From positions 372,001 to 436,000 of the forward strand of contig CAKKNE010000001.1 in assembly GCA_918797485.1 (NCBI GenBank): 64,000 bases of DNA, in the 5' to 3' direction. The notes beneath the pieces are model-generated. The model saw only the letters and a list, made by a program, of their open reading frames with translations. It did not search any database and was not told where the DNA came from. This document shows positions 36,506 to 45,840 of the stretch, one piece after another. This DNA is from Pelagomonas calceolata. Its lineage: Eukaryota > Sar > Pelagophyceae > Pelagomonadales > Pelagomonadaceae. A program made the translations under genes and the position numbers. Each line of letters begins with the position of its first letter. Within the stretch, counting starts at the first letter, position 1.

Positions 36506-39004
36506 TCAACAGTATTTTAGTTTGGCTCGGAGTTTTTCGAGGCGCTCCTCGCCGTCGTTGTCCGGGTTGCCCGCTTGGATGTACTTCTCGGTGAACTCGA
36601 TGGCGCCGGGGATGTCGTTCTTCTTTTCGAGTAAATCGCTCAAGTTCCAGTACTTTATAGCAGTCGGCCCAAGTTCGATCGCCTTCCTATACATCTTTTC
36701 TGCACCGTCGTAGTCCTTGCGCACGTTCTCCAACACGAGGCCGAGATTGGAGTGCGCCGCCGCGTGCTTCGGGTCGAGCGCGATGCACCGCGTGTACGGC
36801 TCGTACGAGGATTCACAGGTCCCATTCTGCCCGTAGTACGCCCACCCGAGCTCGAACCACGCCTCGCTATGGTTCGCGTCCAGCGCGACGCAGTTCTGGA
36901 ACGCTGTGATGGCCTCGGGCCACTTCTTCTCTTCTTTCCGCGCCAGGCCCTCCGAGTACCACGCCGCCGGCGACTTGCCCGCCGCCGCCGCGCGTCGCCG
37001 CTTCTCCTCTTCGGCCTTGGCTTCGGCGGCGCGAAGCTTGCCTTCCGCCTCCGCGGCCCTCGCTTCGGCCGCGCGGAGCTTCTCCCCCGCGTCGGCCGCG
37101 GCCGCGGCCTCGCGCTTTCGTTCCTGCTCTTCGGCCGCGCGCGCGGCCTTGGCCTCGCTCCGCCGCTGCTCTGCGACGACCTTGTCGCGGGGAGCCGGCT
37201 CCACGCCTCGCTCGAGGCATCGCAGCAGGGTGTAAATCGCATGCGACCGCCCGTTGATCTTCTTTATTCTGTCGAACGTCACTTGAAGCTCGCCGACCAC
37301 GCCCGACGGCACGTGTTTAAAGTTAAAGTAGATGCACCGCCAGCCCGACGGCTTGGGCTCGCCGAAGCTGTCTTTCACGCGAACCACCTCGAGATCACCG
37401 CCGAGCTGCGAGAGCTGTCTTACGCCTTCATGCAGCGCAGGCACGCTCGTAAACAACGCCGCCGCCCGCTCGATGTCGACAATGCGGCGCACGTCGCCGT
37501 CGTATTCGCGACTCGCCTTCTCGACGCAGCGCGCCCGCGCCTTTGTGTCGGCCGCCATGTACGTGCCGCCCGCCCGCGTCACGACGGCTCGAAGCTCGTC
37601 GTGAAAATCATCGCGCACGCTCTTCGCGAGGCTCTGAAGCTCTTCGACGGACTTGCACGACTCCGGTTGCCGCGGAGTCTCCGCGCGCTTCTTCGCGAGC
37701 GTCGCGCACAATTCCAGCATCTCGCCGCAGCGCGGATCGCTCGCGTAATTCTCCCACGCCTCGTCGTACGCGTCGGCGTCACCCCGCTGCGCCTCGGCGA
37801 GCCGCGCTCGAAGCGTGTCGAGGTCCCGCTCGTCCGTACTGAGTAGCTCGTCGAGCTTCGTTTCGAGCGCGTGCATCGTCGGGCGTTCTGCCGCGACGCC
37901 GAAGCACTCGACGGCCCAATCCGCCAGCTCGGGCACGACGGGCGTTTCGGGCCTGGGAAGCCGTTCGCCGCGATTAATCGCGCTGTGGATTTGATGCTGC
38001 GACTTGCCGCTCCACGGCTTTTTGCGTTCCAGGAGCTCCCACGCAAGCACGCCGTAGGCGTACGCGTCGGCGCTCGTGCCAACGCGCGCGTCATCCGAGA
38101 GCACTTCAGGTGCAATGTACATGCAGGTACCAACGACCGCCGTCATCTTCGTCAGCGTGTGCGTCAGCTCCTTGCTGATGCCAAAGTCCGCGATCTTGCA
38201 CCGAATTATGCCGCTGCCCTCGGCTACCAACACGTTGCTCGGCTTCAGGTCGCGGTGCATGATGCGGTTCGCGTGGAGGTGCGCCAGTCCCGCGGCGACG
38301 TCGCGAGCCACGTGCAGAATGTCCTGGTGGACGAGCTGCCCGCGCTTGCTCTGGTGGATCACGTCGTCGAGGTCGTAGGCCATCAACTCGGTAATGACGT
38401 GGATGCCGGCGCCCGGTATATCGGACACGCCGTGGACGATGAGCACGTTCTGATGGGGAAAGTCGGCCATGACCGCTAGCTCCCGAACCATGTCGTTCTG
38501 GATCTCCGCGCCGAGGCCAGCGACGCGCGACCGCTTCGCGGCGATTCTACGAGACCTCGTCATCGCGCGACCGAACGTCCCCTGCTGATTCCACGTGCCC
38601 CTGTACACGATCGAAAAGCCGCCTTCGCCAATCGGCTCGGACTCGAGGACCACGTCGTCCGCCGCGATTCGGCGTACCGTCGGCGACAGCGTCGACGAGC
38701 CCATCCCTCGGCCGCTGCCGTCGGTCCGCGTGTCCAGCGAACCGGTGGACGACGTGACGTCCTTGAGCTTGGCCAGCTTCTGGCGCAGGAGCTTCTGTTT
38801 GATCTTCGGGACCTTGAGATCGTCGAAAATCTCCTTCAGGTCCTCGTCCGACGCCGACTCGAGGTACTCGCCGTCTAAGCCGTTTTCGCGCAGCTGCTTC
38901 GCAATCTCCACGAACGACGGGCCGATGCCCTCGACGAGCTGCTGCACGCTGTCGGCGCTGAGCTTGTGGAGCCGATGCTGCATCGACGACGCGCCGCCGC
39001 CCAT
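36506..39004 (-). CDS. SAM - protein kinase - RelA/SpoT-like - TPR protein
   Basis: 832 residues. The start MGGGASS is an N-myristoylation consensus. A SAM domain lies at 15-82 ('VEGIGPSFVEIAKQLRENGL', 'LKVPKIKQKLLRQKL'). A TKL-like kinase lies at 115-385: GEGGFS loop 126-131, Lys157 in 'RRIAAKRSR', HRDLKPSN 250-257, DFG 273-275, 'GTCMYIAPE'; all catalytic residues are present. About 480-595 resembles the RelA/SpoT nucleotidyltransferase fold ('DVRRIVDIERAAALF', 'EVVRVKDSF', 'PSGWRCIYFNF', 'GELQVTFDRI'); whether it makes nucleotides is unknown. A charged coiled coil (610-675) leads to four TPRs (678-820), e.g. 'WPEAITAFQNCVALDANHSE'. The TPR block is nearly the same as that of the gene at 39388. 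Confidence 0.87.
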   Translation of the reverse strand: MGGGASSMQHRLHKLSADSVQQLVEGIGPSFVEIAKQLRENGLDGEYLESASDEDLKEIFDDLKVPKIKQKLLRQKLAKLKDVTSSTGSLDTRTDGSGRGMGSSTLSPTVRRIAADDVVLESEPIGEGGFSIVYRGTWNQQGTFGRAMTRSRRIAAKRSRVAGLGAEIQNDMVRELAVMADFPHQNVLIVHGVSDIPGAGIHVITELMAYDLDDVIHQSKRGQLVHQDILHVARDVAAGLAHLHANRIMHRDLKPSNVLVAEGSGIIRCKIADFGISKELTHTLTKMTAVVGTCMYIAPEVLSDDARVGTSADAYAYGVLAWELLERKKPWSGKSQHQIHSAINRGERLPRPETPVVPELADWAVECFGVAAERPTMHALETKLDELLSTDERDLDTLRARLAEAQRGDADAYDEAWENYASDPRCGEMLELCATLAKKRAETPRQPESCKSVEELQSLAKSVRDDFHDELRAVVTRAGGTYMAADTKARARCVEKASREYDGDVRRIVDIERAAALFTSVPALHEGVRQLSQLGGDLEVVRVKDSFGEPKPSGWRCIYFNFKHVPSGVVGELQVTFDRIKKINGRSHAIYTLLRCLERGVEPAPRDKVVAEQRRSEAKAARAAEEQERKREAAAAADAGEKLRAAEARAAEAEGKLRAAEAKAEEEKRRRAAAAGKSPAAWYSEGLARKEEKKWPEAITAFQNCVALDANHSEAWFELGWAYYGQNGTCESSYEPYTRCIALDPKHAAAHSNLGLVLENVRKDYDGAEKMYRKAIELGPTAIKYWNLSDLLEKKNDIPGAIEFTEKYIQAGNPDNDGEERLEKLRAKLKYC

Positions 39005-39387
39005 TTTTTCAGCAGCTCAGAGGAGCTGTGGTATAAGCTTGTGGTGTACCAAGCCGCAGTGGTGGTTGTCGCTGACGCGTGGAGAAGGCTACCGTGTCCC
39101 TCCTACGCCATCATTTTGGAGACAGGAAGGCTGCCCGCGCGTGTTTGGGCTCCGTGGAGTGCCGTATGCAGCGCGGCCTCTCCCGACCAGGGCAAGGCCC
39201 ACTTGCGCTGACAAACGCATGACGCCTAGCTTAGACCTCCTAGGGGTGTGCAAGAAAACAGGGAGGGATAGATCGGCGGAGCGGCAGTTCGAGGGAAAAC
39301 ACAAACAGGTCCGCGGTCCGGGCCCGGTCGGGGAAGAGGCCGTACTGTAAGGTGAGGCCTTTTTAGTAAATTCACATTAGTCTTATT
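39005..39387. other. Intergenic region with duplicated exonuclease tail
   Basis: 383 bp between the two paralogues. The 3' part (39330-39387) copies the end of the REX gene and the region beyond its stop; the 5' part is the promoter of the kinase gene. No other feature is seen. Confidence 0.7.
39330..39367 (+). pseudogene. Relic of the 3' end of the REX/SDN gene
   Basis: The DNA encodes GKRPYCKVRPF and a stop, the same eleven residues and stop that end the exonuclease gene at 36500, with one silent difference visible (TAC for TAT). The similarity continues past the stop into 'AGTTTGGCTCGGAGTTTT', which is the tail of each TPR gene. It is a duplication footprint, not a gene. Confidence 0.9.
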
Positions 39388-41352
39388 TCATAGTTTGGCT
39401 CGGAGTTTTGCGAGGCGCTGCTCGCAATTCGCCCGGCCGAGGCGGACGCACTCTTCCACGAGCTTGATGGCGCCGGGGATGTCGTTCTTCTGGTTTTCGA
39501 GGATAAGACTCAAGTTCCAGCACGCATACGCCTTCGGCTCGAGCTCGATCGCCTTCCTGTAATGCCTCTCTGCACCGTCGTAGTCCTTGCGCGCGTACTG
39601 CAACACGCTGCCGAGGTTGCCGTGCGCCAGCGCGTTCTTCGGGTCGAGCGCGATGCACCGCGTGTACGGCTCGTACGAGGCCTCGCAGTTTTTCGACCCG
39701 TTCTGCAAGTAGTACGATTGCCCGAGCCAGAACCACGCCTTGCTATGGTTCGCGTCCAGCGCGACGCAGTTCTGAAACGCTTTGATGGCCTCGGGCCACT
39801 TCTTCTCCCCGTTCCTTCCCAGCGCCAGGCCCTCCGAGTACCACGCCGCCGGCGACTTTGCCTCCTTGGAGTCCTGCGAGGTCTCGGTGTTCACGCCGGA
39901 GAAATGGGCGCTCGCATCTGAGCGCTTCCAGGTGCTGGAGGTAGCCCCAGTCCAACTGATCGTCCCATCGGTCGCAATCGTGCCATTGGATACTGCGCCA
40001 TGCTTCCACGTCGCTTTGACCGCAGGGCCCCAGCACTCATAGGTGCCAGGGTACCATGGCTGGGGGTTTCCCTCGGCCGTGATCGTACCGCCGCTCGCGA
40101 AAATTTTATACGTGCCGGCGCTCGTCTGCCATCCGCCATCAAACTGTGTTTGGGCCGATGGCTTGGCCTTGACGCTCACCTTCTCCACCACTGGCGCGTC
40201 GACGGCGTCCCCGCCGGCCGCCTTGGCGGTCAACTCCACTAGTTCGGCCTTTCGGGCTTCGAGCTCGCCGTGAAGCCTATCGCCCTCGTCGAAGTCGTCG
40301 TCGTCGAAGGCAGCAGTTTCCGCGGCGGTGAGCCTTTTTATTTCTGCGTCCAAGGCTTTGACTTTTTCGATGAGCCCCTTGAGCTCTTTGCACTTCTTCC
40401 CGTCGCGATTCTTCCTGGCCTCGGCGAGCTGTCGCTCGAGGTCCGCGGCCACGCCCGCTTCGGTCTTTTCCTGCACGAGCTCGAGGAACTCTCCGGCGGT
40501 CCGGAAGTCGTCGTAGGCGTCGTGGCCGCCGAGCTCCTCGCGCGTGACCAGCATCTTCTTGTGGACGAGCTGCAGCTCGCAGATGAACTTATGATTGTCG
40601 TCGTTTTTTGTGAGGTTGAGCAGGACGTCCGCCCAGCCGCCGCCCGTAGGTTTGCGCATGCGGTTCTTGATCCGGACCACCGTCCACCCAAACTCTTTGG
40701 AGTTCTCGAGCGCCTCGAGCGCGGCCGCGACGCCCTCCATCGTCTGGAAGACGAGCATGCCCCGGACCAAGTCAAGCAGCCGGTCTGAGTCGAAGCGATT
40801 ATCGTCTGCCTTCTTCATCGCCGTTTTTTCGAACGCGCGCTCCAAGCTCTTCAGTGGCGCGACCTTGATATCGATTGCCTTCGTGTCCTCGCCGAGGCGA
40901 TGGACCATTTCGTCGAACGGTGGTTTCTGCTTGAGTGCCGACGTCTCGTATAGCACGTCGATTTGGTTCACGACCTGGCGCGTCCGAGGCCCGCGCTCAG
41001 CGATGGCCGCCTCGAGGCGGTCGGCGGCCTCCATCGCCCGCGAATAGGCCGCATCCTGCTGGACCATCTTGAAGACCATGCCGTACATCGCGCAGAAGTC
41101 ATCCTTCGCCTGCGCCAGCTTCGCCTCGAGTTGCGGCTGCACGCGCTTGGCACCCTCGATCTGACTGTCGTAGAAAATTCTAGCCTTTGCTAGCAAACCT
41201 TCGATCTCCTCGCGGTCGCCTTCCGTCCACGAGCCCTCCTCAACAAGTTTAGCTTGTAGCGCCTTCAGCCCAGTGAAAATTGGGATGGCTGCGGGGTTCT
41301 TGTTGGGCGGCAGGAGCTGCCCATTGCTGCCCGCGGACGCGCCTGCGCCCAT
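39388..41352 (-). CDS. RelA/SpoT-like - coiled coil - TPR protein, paralogue of 36506 gene
   Basis: 654 residues. The start MGAGASAGS is again an N-myristoylation consensus. A helical region at 20-180 ('IEGLLAKARIFYDSQIEGAK') is followed by a RelA/SpoT-like fold at about 185-285: 'RLLDLVRGMLVFQTMEGVAA', 'TVVRIKNRM', 'GGGWADVLLNLT', 'KFICELQLVHKKML'. A UVR-type coiled coil ('DLERQLAEARKNRDGKKCKE') comes next, then a beta-rich Trp/Gly segment at about 400-480 ('FDGGWQTSAGTYKIFASGGT') that I do not recognise. Four TPRs (505-650) are close to those of the neighbour, including 'SPAAWYSEGLA' and 'YTRCIALDPK'. It lacks SAM and kinase domains. Membrane-tethered signalling or scaffolding is inferred. 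Confidence 0.82.
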   Translation of the reverse strand: MGAGASAGSNGQLLPPNKNPAAIPIFTGLKALQAKLVEEGSWTEGDREEIEGLLAKARIFYDSQIEGAKRVQPQLEAKLAQAKDDFCAMYGMVFKMVQQDAAYSRAMEAADRLEAAIAERGPRTRQVVNQIDVLYETSALKQKPPFDEMVHRLGEDTKAIDIKVAPLKSLERAFEKTAMKKADDNRFDSDRLLDLVRGMLVFQTMEGVAAALEALENSKEFGWTVVRIKNRMRKPTGGGWADVLLNLTKNDDNHKFICELQLVHKKMLVTREELGGHDAYDDFRTAGEFLELVQEKTEAGVAADLERQLAEARKNRDGKKCKELKGLIEKVKALDAEIKRLTAAETAAFDDDDFDEGDRLHGELEARKAELVELTAKAAGGDAVDAPVVEKVSVKAKPSAQTQFDGGWQTSAGTYKIFASGGTITAEGNPQPWYPGTYECWGPAVKATWKHGAVSNGTIATDGTISWTGATSSTWKRSDASAHFSGVNTETSQDSKEAKSPAAWYSEGLALGRNGEKKWPEAIKAFQNCVALDANHSKAWFWLGQSYYLQNGSKNCEASYEPYTRCIALDPKNALAHGNLGSVLQYARKDYDGAERHYRKAIELEPKAYACWNLSLILENQKNDIPGAIKLVEECVRLGRANCEQRLAKLRAKL

Positions 41353-41448
41353 GGGGAACAGCTAGAAGCACCGCGTTCAACAGTGCGTTGCTACCTCCGA
41401 TATATTATGGTCTCGTGCGGCTCGCGATAGACTTGTGGTGAAATCGGA

Positions 41449-41471
41449 GCTAGCGTAATCGACATACTAGC
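41449..41471 (-). promoter_or_regulatory. Degenerate copy 6 of recurring intergenic element
   Basis: Reads GCTAGCG, then a diverged middle (TAATCGACA), then TACTAGC, keeping both palindromic arms and the total length. It faces the minus-strand gene that starts 97 bp away at 41352. Confidence 0.4.
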
Positions 41472-41919
41472 AAATTCAAAGATACGCTTCGATAGCGTCA
41501 AAAGAATGACTCAAATTCAGAATACATCCTAGTCGTTCGCCGAGACCAAATATTTGAGAGTATCGGTCCGGGAACATACCCTCGCGCCTCCCGGAAGGCA
41601 CCGCCCGTGGCATTCGCGGATGAGTCTTACGAGCTTCCAAAGTAGACCCGCGATTGACGCCGCCATTTCCCGTCCAAATGGGACATTATATCAACTCCAG
41701 TCCAGTTTTCATACACACTCGACGGAACCGGAGCCGACGGCCCGCGCTCGGAGGGCGGGAGAAGAATTCTACTAGACAACTCCCGAGTTTATGTTCGTTT
41801 TTATTCGTTTGTTATATATAGAGTCTATCCATAACGCCAGAACACTTACTAGGTAGATTAGATGACCCGTTGGAGCCGCGCGAAACGACGAATCCGCGCC
41901 CCACGTCTTTTTACAAAGA

Positions 41920-42545
41920 GGGACACATAACTAGACCCGCGAGTATCAGCGATGCCACTACCCCAATGGATCATAACGCCGTTGTTCTATTCACGATCGA
42001 CCGACTTGCCCGTTCTCCGCGGACGACGGTGCGTAGACGGAGCGCCAGAAAGGCCCCAGACCGGTGGTTTATAAAATAAATTTGCTTTTTAGGCGCTTCA
42101 GTTACGGGACGGGCCAGATAACCGGCTTGATTGTGTACTACATTGCTCCGAGACCCAAAGATGCTCGGCGCGAGTCGTCGGTCTCGCGGGCCCAACATCT
42201 CGCCAATAGAAGCAACTTACTTGGACCTGCGGACATCAGCCCGTGTACCATCACCATGGACCATAATGCGATCATTTGTTTCATGACCGACCGACTTACG
42301 CGAGGTCCAGATAAAGATGTTCACGTCCCGAGCGTTGGCAGCCAAAAGTACCCTTCTTATAATGTAGATGTCATATACTTGTAGTTGACTATCGCTGGGG
42401 TAGTATGGGGCCCAACGAGGCCGCTACGGCGACTACTGGGGGGTCTAGGGTAATTGACGTTTTTTACGGGAACGGGGCGCCATCGGGTCCAAATTATTTA
42501 CTTTTTGTGGATACAGATCGGCTCGCCGACGTCCTCCGGGATAGG
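41920..42545 (+). repeat. Three diverged tandem repeats (MDHNA...DRL)
   Basis: Translated pieces are MDHNAVVLFTIDRLARSP (from about 41967), MDHNAIICFMTDRLTRGP (from about 42256) and PNYLLFVDTDRLADVL (from about 42488). Spacing is about 290 then 235 bp. DNA similarity extends on both sides of the first two. The frames are not continuous between copies. It looks like a decayed tandem family; I recognise no protein. Confidence 0.5.
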
Positions 42546-43094
42546 TCTGAGGTCGGGTGGTCCCCTAGGCCGCATGTGGCTGCGCTCGGTGCTCTCAAGA
42601 GAGCTCTGGATCGAAAATTTTGGGGAATCATGGTCCAGAGCAATAGAGCGCAAAGGACCATGCTTATATGTATGCACCGAAGGAAGCCACCGCGCATGCG
42701 CTGTAGGCGTTTGCCCACGTCTACTACCGACCAAAAGCGGCCTCCGGGAGACCTCAGGACCACGAATCGACAGGATTCCATCGACGCGCCCGCCCTGGTG
42801 GCGTCGTCAATATCGCGAATTAAAAAAATTATTTTTTTCGGCCCCCAGGAAGTGTCCCATTGATCTCTTCGGACCAGTAGCGAACGGAATACTGCTCAAA
42901 CGGCTTCATGTCGCATCGTAAAACCTAGTATGTCTCTCGCCTAGCCCACGCGCGCGCCGTCTCGATCAGCTCCGTAAGTACTCGCTGAGCAAAGTGTTGC
43001 CAACACAGCAGTGGTGGCACGACACCACCACCAGCAATAACACAACCGCGATTTTTAAAAAACTACAAAAAGCTCTCAAGCAGCTTTAAAGGAG

Positions 43095-45761
43095 ATGAGC
43101 GCGCTCATCGCGCAGCAGAGCACGCAGCTCGCGCAACCAAATGCACAGGACGACGGCGACGCGCTGGCGCTCCGCTACGGCGCCGAGGTCTCGCTCCGCG
43201 GCGCGCGCGGCCTCGGCCTCTCGGTCGCGCCGGTGCGGGAGGCGGACGACGTCGTCTTCGAGGCGGCCGTCGGCGGCCTGAACCTGGGCGCCGCCGACGA
43301 GCGCTTCGTCGTCTGCAACGCCATGGTCCGCGACGACAAGGGCCCCGTGCGCTACGGCGACGTCGTGGGCCTCCGGAGCCGGCTGGCGCGGGGCCGGTGC
43401 CTCGGCGTGCGCGACGCGGCCTTCGCCGGCGAGGACGAAGCCCCCGCCTTCCGGCGCGCGCTCGTCGGCGCGGGCGAGCGCTGGGAGGTGCTGTCCGCGG
43501 CGGACGCGGGCTCGGCGGCGGCGCGCGGCGCCGCGGCGCCGCGGCGCGGCGACGTCGTGCGGTCGGGCGACAGCGTGAACCTGCGCGCGCCGCGCGCGGG
43601 CGACGCGTACCTCAGAAGGCGCGCCGGCGCCGCTGGGGCCGACGACGCGGCAGAGCTGGGCCGGGGCGGCGCCGACGGCCCGGGCGCCGACGGCGCGTGG
43701 CGCCTCGCGGCGGCGGGCGCGCCGCACTGGTCGCGCTGGCTCGACGACCGGCCGTACCTGTCGGGGGCCTTTGGCGCGTGGGCGAGCCGCGCGGTCGAGG
43801 TCGGGGGCGCGGGCGCCGCGGACGATTTTGAAAGGGACCTCGCCGAGGACGTGCTGTCGGCGCTGGGCGGGCGCGAGGGCGGCCGCGTGCGGCGGGCCGT
43901 GGGCGACGGGCGGCTGGCCGTCGACGACGGGAACGTCAAGCCGGAGCAGCTGCCGCTGCTGGAGCTGGCGCGGCGGTGCGTGCCGCTGGGCGACGCCTTC
44001 CTAAAGTGCCGGGCCTTTTGCCGCGGCGCGGCGCGCTACGAGCGGGGGCGCTGCGCCCACGCGGCGGCGGCGAAGCTCCGCGAGGTGCTGCGCGAGTACC
44101 TGGTATTCGTGGCGCAGCTCGAGACCGTGGTCCGGAGCGGCAAGGGCGGGCTCGCGAGATTGGCCGCGACGTGTAGAGATGCGTCGGTGGCCCTGGACGC
44201 GCTCGTCGCGGCGTGCGCGGCCGTCGACGCGGCGCCGGCCGGCGGCGCGGTGGTCGACGCCCTCGCGGACGCGGCGCGAGACGCGCGCGACGCGGACGCG
44301 AAGCGCGTCCTCACGTCCCTGGCCGAGGCCGCGGCGGCGCCCTACCTCCAGGCCCTTCGGCGCTGGTGCGTCGACGGTCAGCTCGACGACCCGTACGGCG
44401 AGTTCTGCGTCGCCGAGGACGTCGACGCCGAGAAGACGGCCGTCGCGCGGGACTACAACGCGAGCTACTGGGACGAGCGCTTCACGTCCGACGCCGGGAA
44501 GGCGGCGGGCGGCGCCGTCAAAAGCCACCTCGCCAAGGTGCTCACGGCGGGGAAATACCGCGTGGTCCTGCGCGACGCCGCGTGTTCCGGTGAAGACAAT
44601 GAGCTAGAGGCGACCTGGGCCGCCCTCACACCGGCGGACGTCGTCGAGGACGCGGCCGGGCGCCTCGCGCGCGCGATCGACCAGGCCTACGCGGCGAGCG
44701 CGGCGGAGCTCAAGGCCGTCTTATTCGAACGGGAGCGGGGCCTCGAGAAGCTGCGCGTGCTGAAGCGCTTCTTCCTTGCGGGGCAGGGCGACTTCCTCGC
44801 GAACTTCCTGGACCTCGCCGACGCGGAATTAAGGAAGCCCGCGCAAAAGGCGTCGCCGACGCGGCTCGCGCATTTATTAGCCGTGGCGCTCGCGGCGTCG
44901 GCGCGCGGCGAGGGCGCGGTCATCGAGGGCCTCCGGCTCGAGCCCGCGCTCGCGAGCCGCGACCTCCGCGCGCACCTCGACGCGATCCACCGCCACGAGG
45001 GCGCGGACGACGACGACGCCGTGGTCACGGAGACGCCGTTACTGGCCGTGGACGCCTTCGTCCTGGACTGCCGCGCGCCGTGGCCCGCCGCGTTGTTGCT
45101 CTCGAGGCGGAGCGTCGTCAAGTACCAGCTGGCCTTCCGGCGCGTCTTTCGCGCCAAGCGCGTCGAAAGGCGGTTGTTGAGCTGCTGGACGGACCAGCAG
45201 GCGTCGAAGCGCTGGTGCGGCCGCGGCGCGACGCGGTCGGCGCTCGCGCCGGCGTTTTTGCTGCGGCAGCGCATGCTGCACTTTGCGCAGTCGCTCGTGT
45301 TTTACGCCACGTCCGACGTCGTCGGCGCGCGCTGGGCGGGCCTCGAGGAGGAGCTGCGGCGCGCGCCGCACGTCGACGCCGCGCTCGCCGCGCACGACGC
45401 GTTTTTGGACGCGGTGCTGCGGGACCTGCTGCTGGCGAACCACCGCCTGCTGGGCCTCGTCGCGGATCTGGAACGGAGCTGCGACCGCTTCTGCGACGCC
45501 GCGGACCGCTTCTCCGAGGCGGCCCTCGACGCGGCGACGGCGGCGGCGCGGCGCGCGGGCGTCGCGCCGGGCGCGCGCGCGGCGCTCGCCGAGACGACGC
45601 TCACGGCCGCGCTGCCGGCCTACGTCGACGGCGTCCGCGCGGCCGGCGCGAGCTGGCGGCGCCTCGCGGGCCAGTTCGTCGACGCGCTGCGGGCCGAGTG
45701 CCGCGTGCAGCGCGGCTCGCACCTCGCCGATTTGCTTGCAAGGCTCCAGGACCACGATTAG
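43095..45761 (+). CDS. Gamma-tubulin complex component 2 (GCP2/Spc97) with N-terminal beta-trefoil-like domain
   Basis: 888 residues. About 25-190 resembles a MIR/beta-trefoil: 'LRYGAEVSLRGARGLGLSVA', 'VRYGDVVGLRSRLARGRCLG', 'GDSVNLRAPRAGDAYLRR'. GRIP1 begins near 225: 'DFERDLAEDVLSALGGREGG'. Other landmarks are 'PYLQALRRWCVDGQLDDPYG' with 'EFCVAEDV', 'YWDERFT', 'GKYRVVLRD', and the GRIP2 part 'VKYQLAFRRVFRAKRVERRL', 'LRQRMLHFAQSLVFYATSDV', 'VDAALAAHDAFLDAVLRDLL'. The string 'DPYGEFFI-like...YWxxR(Y/F)' assigns it to GCP2/GCP3, with GCP2 most likely. It nucleates microtubules with gamma-tubulin. The N-terminal domain is not standard GCP2. Confidence 0.88.
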   Translation: MSALIAQQSTQLAQPNAQDDGDALALRYGAEVSLRGARGLGLSVAPVREADDVVFEAAVGGLNLGAADERFVVCNAMVRDDKGPVRYGDVVGLRSRLARGRCLGVRDAAFAGEDEAPAFRRALVGAGERWEVLSAADAGSAAARGAAAPRRGDVVRSGDSVNLRAPRAGDAYLRRRAGAAGADDAAELGRGGADGPGADGAWRLAAAGAPHWSRWLDDRPYLSGAFGAWASRAVEVGGAGAADDFERDLAEDVLSALGGREGGRVRRAVGDGRLAVDDGNVKPEQLPLLELARRCVPLGDAFLKCRAFCRGAARYERGRCAHAAAAKLREVLREYLVFVAQLETVVRSGKGGLARLAATCRDASVALDALVAACAAVDAAPAGGAVVDALADAARDARDADAKRVLTSLAEAAAAPYLQALRRWCVDGQLDDPYGEFCVAEDVDAEKTAVARDYNASYWDERFTSDAGKAAGGAVKSHLAKVLTAGKYRVVLRDAACSGEDNELEATWAALTPADVVEDAAGRLARAIDQAYAASAAELKAVLFERERGLEKLRVLKRFFLAGQGDFLANFLDLADAELRKPAQKASPTRLAHLLAVALAASARGEGAVIEGLRLEPALASRDLRAHLDAIHRHEGADDDDAVVTETPLLAVDAFVLDCRAPWPAALLLSRRSVVKYQLAFRRVFRAKRVERRLLSCWTDQQASKRWCGRGATRSALAPAFLLRQRMLHFAQSLVFYATSDVVGARWAGLEEELRRAPHVDAALAAHDAFLDAVLRDLLLANHRLLGLVADLERSCDRFCDAADRFSEAALDAATAAARRAGVAPGARAALAETTLTAALPAYVDGVRAAGASWRRLAGQFVDALRAECRVQRGSHLADLLARLQDHD

Positions 45762-45840
45762 TTAGTGCGTGCTCGCTGGTAAGTTCCCCGGGCGGGTAAG
45801 GCGAATTACTACGTCAACCGCTTATTACGCCTCCACACAC

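Larger units (their letters stand above)
41353..43094. other. Gene-poor, lower-GC island with decayed repeats
   Basis: 1.74 kb without a convincing gene. It is visibly more AT-rich than the flanks (for example 41790-41830 and 42065-42090). Three diverged repeats lie at about 41920-42010, 42215-42310 and 42450-42545. A 152-codon frame at 42405-42863 covers the third but has no recognisable domain. The first 100 bp act as promoter for the gene at 41352 and the last 150 bp for GCP2. Confidence 0.6.

Noticed and set aside
42405-42863. 152-codon open frame in the gene-poor island as a gene
   Set aside because: No domain, a second overlapping frame of similar length in the same strand, and decayed repeats beneath it. 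It is described as repeat remains instead.
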